A DNA stretch of 64,000 bases from assembly GCF_002813375.1 (NCBI RefSeq), contig NZ_PHUJ01000003.1:1302001-1366000 (forward strand). Reading direction: 5' to 3'. The notes beneath the pieces were generated by a model. The model saw nothing but the letters and a program-made list of their open reading frames with translations. It was not told the DNA's origin and did no database searches. The position numbers and the translations under genes were made by a program. This stretch comes from Pseudonocardia alni. Lineage in GTDB: Bacteria; Actinomycetota; Actinomycetes; Mycobacteriales; Pseudonocardiaceae. How positions within the stretch are numbered: position 1 is the stretch's first letter; each line of letters starts with the position of its first letter. Shown here one piece after another: positions 26,097 to 34,973 of this stretch.

Positions 26097-27065
26097 GTGA
26101 AGCTGCTCGTCACCGGCGGCGCGGGCTACGTGGGCAGCGTGTGCGCCGCACACCTGCTCGACGCCGGCCACGAGGTCGTCGTGCTCGACGACCTGTCCAC
26201 CGGCCACCGCGACGCCGTGCCCGCGGGCGCGGAGTTCGTCGAGGGTGAGCTCGGTACCCGCGCCGGGGAGGTCCTGGGCCGCGGCGGGTTCGACGGCGTG
26301 CTGCACTACGCCGCCCGCTCGCTGGTCGGGGAGTCCGTCGAGAAACCCGAGAAGTACTGGGACGGCAATGTCGTGGCCTCGTTCCGGCTGCTCGAGGCGG
26401 TCCGGGAGCACGCGGTACCGCGGCTGGTGTTCTCCTCCACCGCCGCCACCTACGGCGAGCCGGAGCAGGTCCCGATCCCGGAGACCGCGCCGACCCGGCC
26501 GACCAACCCCTACGGGGCGAGCAAGCTCGCGATCGACCACATGATCACCTCCTACGCGACGGCGCACGGCCTGGCCGCGACGAGCCTGCGGTACTTCAAC
26601 GTGGCCGGGGCGCACCTGTCCGGTGACACCCCGCTCGGGGAGCGGCACGCGGTCGAGACCCACCTGATCCCGCTGGTCCTGCAGGTCGCCGCGGGCACCC
26701 GCGAGTCGATCTCGGTCTACGGCGACGACTGGCCCACCCCCGACGGCTCCTGCGTGCGCGACTACATCCACGTCGACGACCTCGCCGAGGCCCACCTGCT
26801 CGCGCTGACCCACGCCGTCGCGGGGCGGCACGACATCTACAACCTCGGCAGCGGTCACGGGTTCTCCGTGCTCGAGGTGGTCGAGGCCTGCCGCACGGTG
26901 ACCGGGCACCCGATCCCGGCCGTCGTCGCGCCGCGCCGCGCCGGTGACCCCGCGGTGCTGGTGGCCTCGAGCGAGCAGGCCGCGCAGCAGCTGGGCTGGA
27001 AGCCGTCGCGGACCGCGATCGCCGAGATCGTCGGCGACGCCTGGGAGTTCGCCCGGTCCCGCTGA
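26097..27065 (+). CDS. galE: UDP-glucose 4-epimerase
   Basis: A 322-residue short-chain dehydrogenase fold epimerase making UDP-galactose for cell-wall arabinogalactan and other glycans. NAD-binding is TGGAGYVGS at residues 6-14; the catalytic triad is in [12 protein letters not shown] (Ser/Thr) and [13 protein letters not shown] (Tyr-x3-Lys). Substrate loops include [10 protein letters not shown] and [16 protein letters not shown] 26097 follows GAGGAGG at 26079-26085, which overlaps the ideR stop, so both are one operon. Length and motifs are normal. Confidence 0.95.
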   Translation: MKLLVTGGAGYVGSVCAAHLLDAGHEVVVLDDLSTGHRDAVPAGAEFVEGELGTRAGEVLGRGGFDGVLHYAARSLVGESVEKPEKYWDGNVVASFRLLEAVREHAVPRLVFSSTAATYGEPEQVPIPETAPTRPTNPYGASKLAIDHMITSYATAHGLAATSLRYFNVAGAHLSGDTPLGERHAVETHLIPLVLQVAAGTRESISVYGDDWPTPDGSCVRDYIHVDDLAEAHLLALTHAVAGRHDIYNLGSGHGFSVLEVVEACRTVTGHPIPAVVAPRRAGDPAVLVASSEQAAQQLGWKPSRTAIAEIVGDAWEFARSR

Positions 27066-27087
27066 ACCTGCGCGGCCCGGGGCCGGC

Positions 27088-28242
27088 TCACCGGGCGGCC
27101 GTCTCGTCGGGAGCGTCCGGGTCGAGCATCGCGGTGAGCAGCCGCCGCAGCCCGCCCGGGCCCGCCCACCGTGCGGCGGGTGAGCGCGGGTCGCGGGTGC
27201 CGTGCAGGCTCGCCGCCACCACCCCGGCGAGGACGTGGTCGGGCCGTTCGGCCAGCGCCCGCTCCGTCGCCCCGGTCGCGAGCGCACCGTCGCCGCGCAG
27301 CAGGGCGCACACCGCGAGCAGGGCCAGCGGGTGCGCCCGCTGCGGTGACGGCAGGGCCGCGACCAGCACCGCCCACAGCTGCTCGGCGTCCGCCGCGCGG
27401 CGACCCAGGCAGCGGCGCAGCGCCTCGTCGCGCACGTCGCCGACGTCGAGGGCGCCGCACAGGGCCAGCGCCAGCCGGTCGTCGACGACGAGCCGGCTCG
27501 CCGCGGCCTCGTCCAGGCAGGCGTCGAGCAGGGCGGTGCCGGTCGCGACACACACCCGGGCCGGTGCGGCGCCGGTGTCGCGCAACCGGGCCCGGCGGCG
27601 ACGGATGGCGGCGTCGGAGTCGAGCGGGGCGAGCACCGCGTCGCGGTCGGGCAGGACGGCCCGGCCGTCGCGGACCGCGGCCGTGACCCCGAGCGTGGTC
27701 GACGCGGCATCGGGCAGCAGCCCGCCGCAGGTGCAGGGCAGGTCGAAGCAGCCCCACCGGTCCCCCGCCCGGGTACCGGTCGCCCAGAGGGCCGCGATCG
27801 GCTCGATCCCGGCGTCGAGCAGCGCCCGCCGCGCGGCGGCCCCCACGTCCCGGCGGCTCCGGCGGGGCCCCGGGCCGGCGGGGCCCGGGTCGCGCACGAC
27901 GAGCGCCAGTGCCCGGGCGGGCTGTTCCCCGGCGAGCACCCCGACCGCCTCCCGGCACACCCGGCGGGCCGACCCCGACGAGCGCGGCAGGTCGACCCGC
28001 ACCGTGAGCCCGAGCCGGTCGTGGAGGTGCGGCCCGGTGACCGAGACGAGCACCAGTGACTCCCGGGGGTGGAAGCCGAGCAGCACCGGCACCGCGGCGA
28101 TCAGCTCGGCGGGCCGGTCGAGCCGCAGACCGGGACCGGACTCGGTGTCGGGGGGCCACCCGGTGGCGGGCAGGTCCTCCGCCCCCGACGACGGGCCGGG
28201 GCCGGGGCCGGGGAGGGGGTCGGGCTGAGGGCAGGCGGTCAT
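27088..28242 (-). CDS. DUF4192 domain protein
   Basis: A 384-residue actinobacterial protein of unknown function. The family signature is [20 protein letters not shown] followed by ESLVLVSVTG near residues 40-70. The rest is Ala/Arg-rich with repeated helical stretches (DRLALALCGALDVGDVRDEA and RAHPLALLAVCALLRGDGAL). No signal peptide, membrane segment or catalytic motif is visible. The first 35 residues are Pro-rich and probably disordered. It is convergent with galE (22-base gap) and upstream of the photolyase-like gene on the same strand, which offers no functional clue. Confidence 0.85.
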   Translation of the reverse strand: MTACPQPDPLPGPGPGPSSGAEDLPATGWPPDTESGPGLRLDRPAELIAAVPVLLGFHPRESLVLVSVTGPHLHDRLGLTVRVDLPRSSGSARRVCREAVGVLAGEQPARALALVVRDPGPAGPGPRRSRRDVGAAARRALLDAGIEPIAALWATGTRAGDRWGCFDLPCTCGGLLPDAASTTLGVTAAVRDGRAVLPDRDAVLAPLDSDAAIRRRRARLRDTGAAPARVCVATGTALLDACLDEAAASRLVVDDRLALALCGALDVGDVRDEALRRCLGRRAADAEQLWAVLVAALPSPQRAHPLALLAVCALLRGDGALATGATERALAERPDHVLAGVVAASLHGTRDPRSPAARWAGPGGLRRLLTAMLDPDAPDETAAR

Positions 28243-28311
28243 GCTGCCACGGTCGTCGCGGGCCGGGACGTGCGGAACGCCGTCACCCGACCGGCTGTGG
28301 ACGGTCCCGCC

Positions 28312-29571
28312 TCACACCCCTTGCCGAGGGGGTGTCGTGGATGGTTTCCCCCCGCGCCGGGGCAGTCGCCTGCGCCACGCGGTGAACGAGGTGACCGGAC
28401 CGGCGTGCGGGCGGTACAGCCACGGCCAGGGGTGCACCACGACCGGGCGGACGGCGGCGGAGCGCGTGACGAACCCGGGGACCGGGGCGTGGGTGACCGC
28501 GACGGGCGTGCCGTCGAGCTCGGCGGCGACGACGCCGCGGCGCACCAGCACGGCACGGCGTTCGCCCAGGTCGGCGAGGGTCTGCGCGAGGAAGACCAGC
28601 CGTTTGCCGGACAGCCGCAGCCGGCGCAGCAGCGGCTCGTCGAACACGAACACCGCGGGCAGTTCCGGGTGGGCGTCGAGGGCGGGGTCGGCGTCGCCGA
28701 GCGACTCCGCCGTCAGCCACACCGCCTCCGGCTCGGCGCCGGTGGAGACCGGGGCTGCCGGCCCCCCGGTCGTCTCCGGGTCGGGGTCCGAGCGCAGCCG
28801 CGGGTCGTGCTCGGGGGCCGGGCGCGACGGCGGATCGGCGGGCCAGTGCTCGATCGGGCAGGCGTCGGACAGCGCGCAGCTCCCGCACAGCTGCGGGGCG
28901 CGCTTGCGGACCTGCCAGCGGGAGAAGCCGTAGGGCTTGCCGGTGCCGGCGCCGACGGTCCACTGCCAGCCGAGCCGGTTCGCCGCGCGCGAGCCGTCGA
29001 GCAGGTGGGCGAAGAACTCGCTCTCCCCGCCCGCCCACTCGTGCCCGGCGCGCACGGTCCACTGCGAGGACAGCCACATGCGGGTCTGGTTCACCAGCCA
29101 GCCGTCGGTGTGCAGCTCGGTGAGGCAGGCGTCGACGCAGGCCATCTCGGCGGGCCACGGCTCGTCCCATCCCTGTTCGGCGCGGGCCGGGGCCGCGCGC
29201 AACGCGGAGCGGGTGCGGGTGCCGAGCCGGGCGTAGAGGTGGCGGGCGTACTCCTGCCAGCACAGCTCGTCGCGGAACTTGGCGCGGTCGCGCGGCGGGG
29301 CGTCGGCGGCGGCGTCCCAGGCGGTCGGCAGGTCGACCAGCCCGTGCCGGATCCACGGCGACAGCGCCGTCGCACCGCGCCGCGACACCGGCAGCACCTC
29401 GTTGCGCCGCTTCGCATAGCCGGTCAGGTCCAGCGCCGCGACGGCGGCGTCGGCCGCGGTCTGCCCGCCCCGGAACGCTCCGGAGGCGACGGGCTCGTCG
29501 CGGCAGAGGTCACCGAGGTGCTCGCGCACCCAGTCGGTCGCGGTGTCCGGGTGGGGTGTGGGCAGCTGCAC
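28312..29571 (-). CDS. Photolyase/cryptochrome-like protein with reversed domain order
   Basis: About 419 residues. Unlike classical photolyases, the FAD-binding helical domain comes first (GGQTAADAAVAALDLTGYAK, RNEVLPVSRRGATALSPWIR, HTDGWLVNQTRMWLSSQW, GAGTGKPYGFSRW). A short alpha/beta antenna-like domain follows at the C-terminus (VWLTAESLGDADPAL, PAVFVFDEPLLRRLRLSGKR, ending VTSFTAWRR). Cysteines in MACVDAC and LCGSCALSDAC resemble the iron-sulfur ligands of FeS bacterial photolyases. Repair or light-sensing is likely but unproven. The start is uncertain: GTG 29571 is used; GTGs at 29631 and 29646 and a start at 29700 are in frame but run toward or into the divergent kinase gene. Confidence 0.8.
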   Translation of the reverse strand: MQLPTPHPDTATDWVREHLGDLCRDEPVASGAFRGGQTAADAAVAALDLTGYAKRRNEVLPVSRRGATALSPWIRHGLVDLPTAWDAAADAPPRDRAKFRDELCWQEYARHLYARLGTRTRSALRAAPARAEQGWDEPWPAEMACVDACLTELHTDGWLVNQTRMWLSSQWTVRAGHEWAGGESEFFAHLLDGSRAANRLGWQWTVGAGTGKPYGFSRWQVRKRAPQLCGSCALSDACPIEHWPADPPSRPAPEHDPRLRSDPDPETTGGPAAPVSTGAEPEAVWLTAESLGDADPALDAHPELPAVFVFDEPLLRRLRLSGKRLVFLAQTLADLGERRAVLVRRGVVAAELDGTPVAVTHAPVPGFVTRSAAVRPVVVHPWPWLYRPHAGPVTSFTAWRRRLPRRGGKPSTTPPRQGV

Positions 29572-29674
29572 CGGAGAAGTCTGCGGCGCCCCGGCCCACC
29601 GCGCGCGTCGACCTGCACGAATGTTCTGCACCCGTTCTGTGTGCACCGCGGGCGGGGGACGGTAGGAACGTCCC

Positions 29675-31168
29675 ATGCACGTGTATCTGGGCGTCGACAT
29701 CGGTACGTCGGGTTCGAAGGGCGTCCTCGTCGACGCCCGCGGCCGGGTGCTGGCCCGGGCCGACCGGGCGCACGAGACCGCACAGCCGCTGCCCGGCCAC
29801 GTGGAGCACGACGCCGAGGCCGTCTGGTGGGGTGACTTCGTCGCGGTCGTGCGGGAACTGCTGCCCGCCCTCGACGACGGCGCCGAGCTCGCCGGCCTGG
29901 GGGTGTCGGGGATCGGGCCGACCCTGCTCCCCGCCGACGGCGACGGCCGCCCGCTGCGCCCGGCGATCCTCTACGGCGTCGACACCCGCGCCGGCACCGA
30001 GATCGACGAGCTGAACGCGGAGCTGGGCGAGGACGCGATCCTGGCCCGGGCCGGGACACCGCTGTCCTCGCAGGCGGTGGGGCCGAAGTGGCGGTGGCTG
30101 GCCCGGCACGAGCCGGAGGTGTTCGCCCGCACCGAGATGTTCCTGATGTGCTCGTCCTACCTGGTGCACCGGCTCACCGGCGAGTACGTGCTCGACCACC
30201 ACTCGGCCAGCCAGTGCGACCCGATGTACGACCTGGCCGCCGCGGACTGGGCGCCCGACTGGGCCGAGCGCACCGCCCCGGGCATCACGCTGCCCCGGCT
30301 GCTGTGGCCGACCGAGGTCGCCGGGCGGGTGAGCGCGGCGGCGGCCGCCGCGACCGGGCTGCCGGAGGGGCTGCCGGTCACCGCCGGCACCGTCGACGCC
30401 TGGGCCGAGGCCACCAGCGCCGGCGTCACCGGCGCCGGGGAGGTCATGGTGATGTACGGGACGACGATGTTCCTCATCGAGGTCATCGACCGCCCGCACC
30501 CGCACCCGGCGATGTGGACGACCCGCGGGGCCGTACCGGGGTCGTTCACCCTGGCCGCGGGGATGGCGACCTCCGGGGCGATCACGAACTGGCTGCGCGA
30601 CCTCACCGGGGAGGGGTTCACCGGGCTCGTCGCCGAGGCCGCGGAGGTGCCGCCGGGCAGCGGCGGGCTGCTGCTGCTCCCCTACTTCGCCGGGGAGCGG
30701 ACCCCGCTGTTCGACCCGGACGCCCGCGGCGTGCTCGCCGGGCTGACCACCGGGCACACCCGCGGCGAGGTCTACCGGGCCGCGCTGGAGGGCATCGCGC
30801 ACGGCGTCCGGCACAACCTGGAGGTCATGCGGTCCGCGGGCGGCGGCACGAAGCGCCTGGTCGCCGTCGGCGGCGGGGTGCAGGGCGGGCTGTGGACCCG
30901 GATCGTCACCGACGTGACCGGGGTCCCGCAGGACGTGCCGGAGCAGACCGTCGGCGCCGCGCTCGGCGACGCGTGGCTGGCCGCCGTCGCGACCGGGGCC
31001 GAGCCGCGGCTGCGCGACTGGAACCCGGTCGCCCGCACGGTCGAGCCGGACCCGGCGGCCCGCGAGGTCTACGACCGCTTCCACCCGCACTACCGCTCGC
31101 TCTACACCGCCACCCGGGAGACCGCGCACTTCCTCGCCGACGAACGGAGACGCTCCTACCGCGCGTGA
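29675..31168 (+). CDS. FGGY-family carbohydrate kinase (xylulokinase-like)
   Basis: A 497-residue sugar kinase of the ASKHA superfamily. The N-terminal phosphate loop is YLGVDIGTSGSKGVLVDARG (residues 3-22); the C-terminal half contains GGLLLLPYFAGERTPLFDPD and the adenosine loop LVAVGGGVQGGLWTRIVTDV. LYGVDTRAGTEIDEL and the 497-residue length agree with xylulokinase-type members, but ribulose, glycerol and erythritol kinases share these motifs. No sugar transporter or isomerase is adjacent, so the substrate is open. ATG 29675 has a weak TAGGAA upstream. The sthA remnant starts 57 bases downstream. Confidence 0.88.
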   Translation: MHVYLGVDIGTSGSKGVLVDARGRVLARADRAHETAQPLPGHVEHDAEAVWWGDFVAVVRELLPALDDGAELAGLGVSGIGPTLLPADGDGRPLRPAILYGVDTRAGTEIDELNAELGEDAILARAGTPLSSQAVGPKWRWLARHEPEVFARTEMFLMCSSYLVHRLTGEYVLDHHSASQCDPMYDLAAADWAPDWAERTAPGITLPRLLWPTEVAGRVSAAAAAATGLPEGLPVTAGTVDAWAEATSAGVTGAGEVMVMYGTTMFLIEVIDRPHPHPAMWTTRGAVPGSFTLAAGMATSGAITNWLRDLTGEGFTGLVAEAAEVPPGSGGLLLLPYFAGERTPLFDPDARGVLAGLTTGHTRGEVYRAALEGIAHGVRHNLEVMRSAGGGTKRLVAVGGGVQGGLWTRIVTDVTGVPQDVPEQTVGAALGDAWLAAVATGAEPRLRDWNPVARTVEPDPAAREVYDRFHPHYRSLYTATRETAHFLADERRRSYRA

Positions 31169-31177
31169 CACGCTGTT

Positions 31178-31189
31178 CACACCGGTGTG
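31178..31189. repeat. 12-bp palindrome between the kinase gene and the sthA remnant
   Basis: CACACCGGTGTG, a perfect palindrome 10 bases after the kinase stop. It may be a leftover operator of the decayed sthA gene or a chance palindrome. Confidence 0.25.
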
Positions 31190-31225
31190 GTTGCCGCGCG
31201 GCGCGGCGGCCACCACGCTGTGCGG

Positions 31226-31628
31226 GTGAGTGCCGACGAGTCACCCGCCCACGACTACGACCTGCTGGTGATCGGCTCCGGTCCCGGTGGGCAGAAGGCC
31301 GCGATCGCCGCGGCGAAGCTCGGGAAGCGGGTGGCGATCGCCGACCGCGGCCACATGATGGGCGGAGTCTGCGTCAACACCGGCACCATCCCGTCGAAGA
31401 CGCTGCGCGAGGCGGTGCTGTACCTGTCCGGGTTCAGCCAGCGCGAGATGTACGGCGCCAGCTACCGGGTCAAGTCCGAGATCACCGTCGACGACCTGCT
31501 GTGGCGGGACGGTGGACTACCTCGTCGACACCGTCCTGAACTACCCGACGCTGTCGGAGGCGTACAAGGTCGCCGCGTTGGACGCGACGAACAAGATCCG
31601 TGCGCTGGAGTCGGTCCAGAACTCCTGA
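31226..31628 (+). pseudogene. sthA: Remnant of soluble pyridine nucleotide transhydrogenase, large internal deletion
   Basis: From GTG 31226 the frame reads a good SthA N-terminus of about 93 residues: [20 protein letters not shown], the redox-site region [20 protein letters not shown], and ITVDDLLWR. At 31503-31508 it jumps, out of frame by one, into the family's C-terminus [20 protein letters not shown], then [15 protein letters not shown], ending at TGA 31626-31628. SthA is normally about 465 residues, so roughly 330 are missing, including most of the NAD and dimerisation domains. The junction lies in a short GGCGG shared by both sides, consistent with microhomology-mediated deletion. The broken protein would carry a frameshifted tail to 31639 and cannot work as a transhydrogenase. 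Confidence 0.9.
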
Positions 31629-31629
31629 C

Positions 31630-32613
31630 TCAGGTGTAGCGGAACCCGTTCGCGTCGAGCCACGGCTTCGGGTTGATCTTGGTGCCGCCCGGGTCGACGA
31701 CCTCGATGTGCAGGTGCGGGCCGGTGGACTGGCCGCGGTTGCCGACCTCGGCGATCTGCTGGCCCGCCGCCACCTTCTGGCCGACCGAGACCAGCGAGCG
31801 GTTGATGTGGCCGTAGACGGTGACCGTGCCGTCGGCGTGCCGGACCCGGACCCACATCCCGAACCCGCTGGCGGGGCCGGAGCTGATGACGGTGCCGGCG
31901 ATCGGTACGTGGATCGGGGTGCCGATCGGGGCGGCGATGTCGAGCCCCATGTGCTTCGTGCCCCAGCGGGAACCGAAGCCCGAGGTGACCCGGCCGGTCA
32001 CGATCGACACCGCACCGCCCGCGGAGGCGGACTGCAGCGCACCGGTGGCACCCGCGGCGCGGGCGGCCTCGACCGCCCGGGCGCGCTCCTCGGCGGCCTT
32101 GCGGACCTGGTCGACCGAGGCGGTGGCGGCCTGGACCGCGGAGGCGGCCCTGGCGCGGCCGGTGTCGGCGACGGCGACGGTGCGCGCGGCCGCCGAGGGG
32201 GCGGCGGCCGGGGCGGCCAGCGAGGCGATGGTGGCCGGGTCCGCGATCGGCGAGGCGGCGTCGTCCGCGGCGGCCCGCGGGGCGGGCACGGCGGCGGGGA
32301 GCGCGGCGTCCTGGTTCGACACCGACGACGATCCCGCCGTGTCGAACCAGGACGTCACGGTCGCGGACAGGTCGCCGGAGCCGACACCCGCGTGGGCGGT
32401 GGCGGCGATACCGCCCACCGCGACGACGGCGGCGGTGATCCGGGTCGAGGCCGCCCAGCGCGAGCCGTCCTCGGCCCGGGCGTCACGGGCGCGCCGGACG
32501 TGCGGACCTGCGGGGAACGAGCCGACCGGGACCCCGATCCCGGCCACCGCGAACTGCGGGGCCAGGAGCGCGAGGCTCGCCTGCCGGCTCCGGGGGGAGC
32601 GATGCCGTGCCAC
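31630..32613 (-). CDS. M23-family peptidoglycan endopeptidase, membrane-anchored or secreted
   Basis: A 327-residue protein. A signal-anchor at about residues 57-76 ([20 protein letters not shown]) precedes a long Ala-rich, coiled-coil-like region (about 150-195). The C-terminal M23/LytM domain has [20 protein letters not shown] (zinc His and Asp), [20 protein letters not shown] and GPHLHIEV (HxH). It should cut peptide cross-links in the cell wall during growth or division. GTG 32613 has AAGGAAGGG upstream. A promoter with TTGTCC, 16 bases, TAGCGT lies at 32719-32746, leaving a leader of about 100 bases. A 15-bp inverted repeat lies inside the coding region at 32308-32353. Convergent with the sthA remnant. 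Confidence 0.9.
   Translation of the reverse strand: MARHRSPRSRQASLALLAPQFAVAGIGVPVGSFPAGPHVRRARDARAEDGSRWAASTRITAAVVAVGGIAATAHAGVGSGDLSATVTSWFDTAGSSSVSNQDAALPAAVPAPRAAADDAASPIADPATIASLAAPAAAPSAAARTVAVADTGRARAASAVQAATASVDQVRKAAEERARAVEAARAAGATGALQSASAGGAVSIVTGRVTSGFGSRWGTKHMGLDIAAPIGTPIHVPIAGTVISSGPASGFGMWVRVRHADGTVTVYGHINRSLVSVGQKVAAGQQIAEVGNRGQSTGPHLHIEVVDPGGTKINPKPWLDANGFRYT
32308..32353. repeat. 15-bp perfect inverted repeat inside the M23 gene
   Basis: GTCCTGGTTCGACAC (32308-32322) and its exact complement (32339-32353) with a 16-base spacer, in the linker between the signal anchor and the coiled coil. It can fold in the mRNA. Confidence 0.6.
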
Positions 32614-33105
32614 GACCCTTCCTTCCGGATCCCGGAACGGCGGACAACCCGTGGGGAGCGGGCGGCCCCCTGGGGAGGAGCCGCGTCCGGTTCGTGACCG
32701 TTCCGTGATCTGACATCGACGCTAGCCGGACGCACCGGACGGACAAACCCGATCGGGTGATCACGAGACCGACGGGACGTTGCGGGCGGTGAGCGGACGA
32801 CGCCGGCCTCTCGCCCCGGCCACCTGCCGTTCACCGTGGCGTCGGTCCGGCCGATCCACCTCGGACAGGGCCCTGAGCTGGGCTTTCCGTCGACCGCGCG
32901 CCGCGGCCGAGTGGTCGTGGCCGGGGGCGTCGCGGTCCACCCCCTCACCCACAGTGAGGGCGTGTGCGCGGCGGCTCCCCGACGCGCGCTCCGCGGACGC
33001 GGCCGGGCCGGGACCCGTTCGGCGCACCTCGTCGTCGACGGCGCGTGCACCCGCTCACCCGGTGCCCGGATTGCCGCCACGGTGCCGCGGGGGTTGTCTG
33101 GACGG
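32614..33105. other. 492-base intergenic region between divergent M23 and SGNH genes
   Basis: No convincing gene. The left third contains the M23 leader and promoter. The remainder up to the SGNH hydrolase start is GC-rich with no hairpin, riboswitch or repeat that I can support. I looked specifically for a c-di-AMP riboswitch, which often precedes actinobacterial wall hydrolases, and did not find its conserved blocks. Confidence 0.5.
32719..32746 (-). promoter_or_regulatory. Promoter of the M23 endopeptidase
   Basis: Minus strand: TTGTCC (32741-32746), 16-base spacer, TAGCGT (32719-32724). A sigma-70-type fit, placing the transcript start near 32712 and giving a leader of about 100 bases. 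Confidence 0.5.
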
Positions 33106-33924
33106 GTGCGCCGCCTCCTGGTCCCCCTGCTGACGTGCGCGTTGCTGGTCGTCCTGGCGCCGGCGGCCCTCGCCGACCCGGCACCGGCCACCGCGGCCGC
33201 CGCCCCCGTCCGGTACGTCGCGCTCGGTGACTCCTACGCCGCGGGCGTCGGGGCCCGGCCGGACCCGGCCACCGGCGACTGCCGGCGCAGCACCGCGTCC
33301 TACCCGGCACTGTGGGCGGCCCGGCACGACCCGGCGTCGTTCGTCAGCGTCGCGTGCAGCGGCGCCACCAGCGGCGAGGTGATCGCCCGGCAGGTGCGCA
33401 CCGTCTCCGCCGACACCACCCTGGTGACGATCACCGTCGGCGGCAACGACACCGGGTTCGGTCCGGTCCTGGCCGCCTGCAGCACCGCCCGCGACGACGA
33501 GACCTGCCTGCGCGCCGTCCGGGGCGGGGAGCGTGCCGCCCGCTGGGTCGCGCCCGGCGGGCTGATCTCGACCATCGTCGGGGTCCGGCTGCAGGCCCCC
33601 GGCGCGACGATCCTGGTCCTGGGCTACCCGCGGCTGTTCGAGCCGGGCGCCGACTGCGACGTCCCCGGCGTCCCGAACGCCGTCCGCCGGGAGGCGTTGA
33701 ACCGGGCCGCCGACACCCTCGACGCCGCCCTGGCCGACGCGGCAGGGCGGTTCCGGGGCCGGTTCGTCGACGTCCGTGCCGCGTTCGCCGGGCACGGGAT
33801 CTGCTCCGCCGACCCGTGGATCACGCCCCCGCCCGCGTCGGCCCCGGCGGTCTACCACCCGACCGCCCAGGGCTACCGCGACGGCTACCTGCCCGCGTTC
33901 GAGGCGGCCGTCACCCTCCCCTGA
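33106..33924 (+). CDS. Secreted SGNH/GDSL hydrolase (lipase/esterase)
   Basis: About 272 residues from GTG 33106, beginning with a Sec signal (VRRLLVPLLTCALLVVLAPAALADPA). All four SGNH blocks are visible: ALGDSYAAGVG (Ser), SVACSGATSGEV (Gly), VGGNDTGFGPV (Asn) and the C-terminal VYHPTAQGYRDGY (His). Three Cys pairs, for example AACSTARDDETC, suggest disulfides as in Streptomyces extracellular lipases. Likely an extracellular esterase or phospholipase. An upstream GTG at 33082 is in frame but would lengthen the signal peptide. A glycerophosphodiester phosphodiesterase follows, and together they could degrade phospholipid. Confidence 0.88.
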   Translation: MRRLLVPLLTCALLVVLAPAALADPAPATAAAAPVRYVALGDSYAAGVGARPDPATGDCRRSTASYPALWAARHDPASFVSVACSGATSGEVIARQVRTVSADTTLVTITVGGNDTGFGPVLAACSTARDDETCLRAVRGGERAARWVAPGGLISTIVGVRLQAPGATILVLGYPRLFEPGADCDVPGVPNAVRREALNRAADTLDAALADAAGRFRGRFVDVRAAFAGHGICSADPWITPPPASAPAVYHPTAQGYRDGYLPAFEAAVTLP

Positions 33925-34035
33925 CCACCAGGTCCTCGCCCGCTCGTCCCCCGGCGGACACCCGCTCGACATCGGCCGGACCGGCCACGCCACGATGGTT
34001 CCCAGGCACCGCCCCCGATCCTGAGGACCCACCTC

Positions 34036-34860
34036 GTGCGACGCCTGCCCGGAACCCTCCTCGTCCCCACCGCCCTCCTCGCGACGGCCACGTCCGCCCT
34101 CGCCGACTCCGACCGTCCCCGGCCCGGTCCGGAGGTCGTCGCGCACCGCGGCGCCTCCGCCGACGCCCCGGAGAACACCCTCGCCGCCGCCGACGAGGCG
34201 CTGGCCCAGCGGGCCGACGCCGTCGAGGTCGACGTCCAGCGCACCGCGGACGGTCACCTCGTGCTCGTCCACGACGCCACGCTGGCCCGCACCACCGACG
34301 TCGCACAGGTCTTCCCCACCCGCGCCATCGCACCGGTCGGCGCGTTCACCCTCGCCGAGCTGCGCCGTCTCGACGCCGGGTCGTGGTTCTCCCCCGCCTC
34401 CGCCGGGGAGCGCATCCCCACCCTCGGGGAGTTCACCGACCGGCTCCGCGGTCGCGCGGACCTGCTGGTCGAGCTGAAGGGCCCGGCGCGGTACCCGGGA
34501 ATGGAGAAGGAGGTCGCCTACGAGCTCGACGGCCGGCGCGGGGTCGTCGTGCAGTCCTTCGACCACGACGTGATGCGCAGCTTCGCCGAGGCCGCCCCGG
34601 AGGTCCCGGCCGGATGGCTGTTCGACGGGCGCCCGACCGCGGCGCAGCTCGACGACGCCGCCGCCCACGGGGTCACCCAGATCAACCCGTCGTTCGAGGT
34701 CGTCGACGCCGCGCTGGTCGCCGAGGTCGCGGCGCGCGGGATGCAGACCGGGACGTACACGGTCGACGACCCCGACGACATGCGGCGGATCGCGGCCACC
34801 GGGGTGGACCGGATCATCACCGACCGGCCCGCGGTGCTGCGGACGGTCCTCGCAGGCTGA
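34036..34860 (+). CDS. Secreted glycerophosphodiester phosphodiesterase
   Basis: A 274-residue GDPD with an N-terminal signal peptide (RRLPGTLLVPTALLATATSA). The catalytic TIM barrel shows VVAHRGASADAPENTLAA (His-Arg...Glu-Asn), EVDVQRTADGHLVLVHDATL (Glu, Asp, His) and the late strand VDRIITDRPAVLR. These enzymes split glycerophosphodiesters into glycerol-3-phosphate and an alcohol outside the cell. GTG 34036 has TGAGGA at 34021-34026. It lies 111 bases after the SGNH lipase on the same strand, so a lipid-scavenging pair is plausible. Confidence 0.92.
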   Translation: MRRLPGTLLVPTALLATATSALADSDRPRPGPEVVAHRGASADAPENTLAAADEALAQRADAVEVDVQRTADGHLVLVHDATLARTTDVAQVFPTRAIAPVGAFTLAELRRLDAGSWFSPASAGERIPTLGEFTDRLRGRADLLVELKGPARYPGMEKEVAYELDGRRGVVVQSFDHDVMRSFAEAAPEVPAGWLFDGRPTAAQLDDAAAHGVTQINPSFEVVDAALVAEVAARGMQTGTYTVDDPDDMRRIAATGVDRIITDRPAVLRTVLAG

Positions 34861-34918
34861 CGCGATCCGCGTCCGCGCCGCCGACCCACCGCCGACATCC
34901 ACCTCACACCACGCGCCC

Positions 34919-34924
34919 TAGACT
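34919..34924 (+). promoter_or_regulatory. -10 box before the lipoprotein gene
   Basis: TAGACT, the same hexamer as at ideR, 49 bases before the ATG at 34974; no good -35 seen. Confidence 0.4.
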
Positions 34925-34973
34925 TCCCCTCGCGGCGCGGGCACCTTCCCGGCCGGTGAGTGGAGGATCGGGG

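Noticed and set aside
31501-31520. Simple frameshift or sequencing error in sthA
   Set aside because: Restoring the frame does not help: about 330 residues of the family are absent between the two parts, so this is a deletion.
32614-32760. c-di-AMP (ydaO-type) riboswitch before the M23 gene
   Set aside because: Expected conserved blocks could not be found in the leader; only a promoter and unspecific GC stems are visible.
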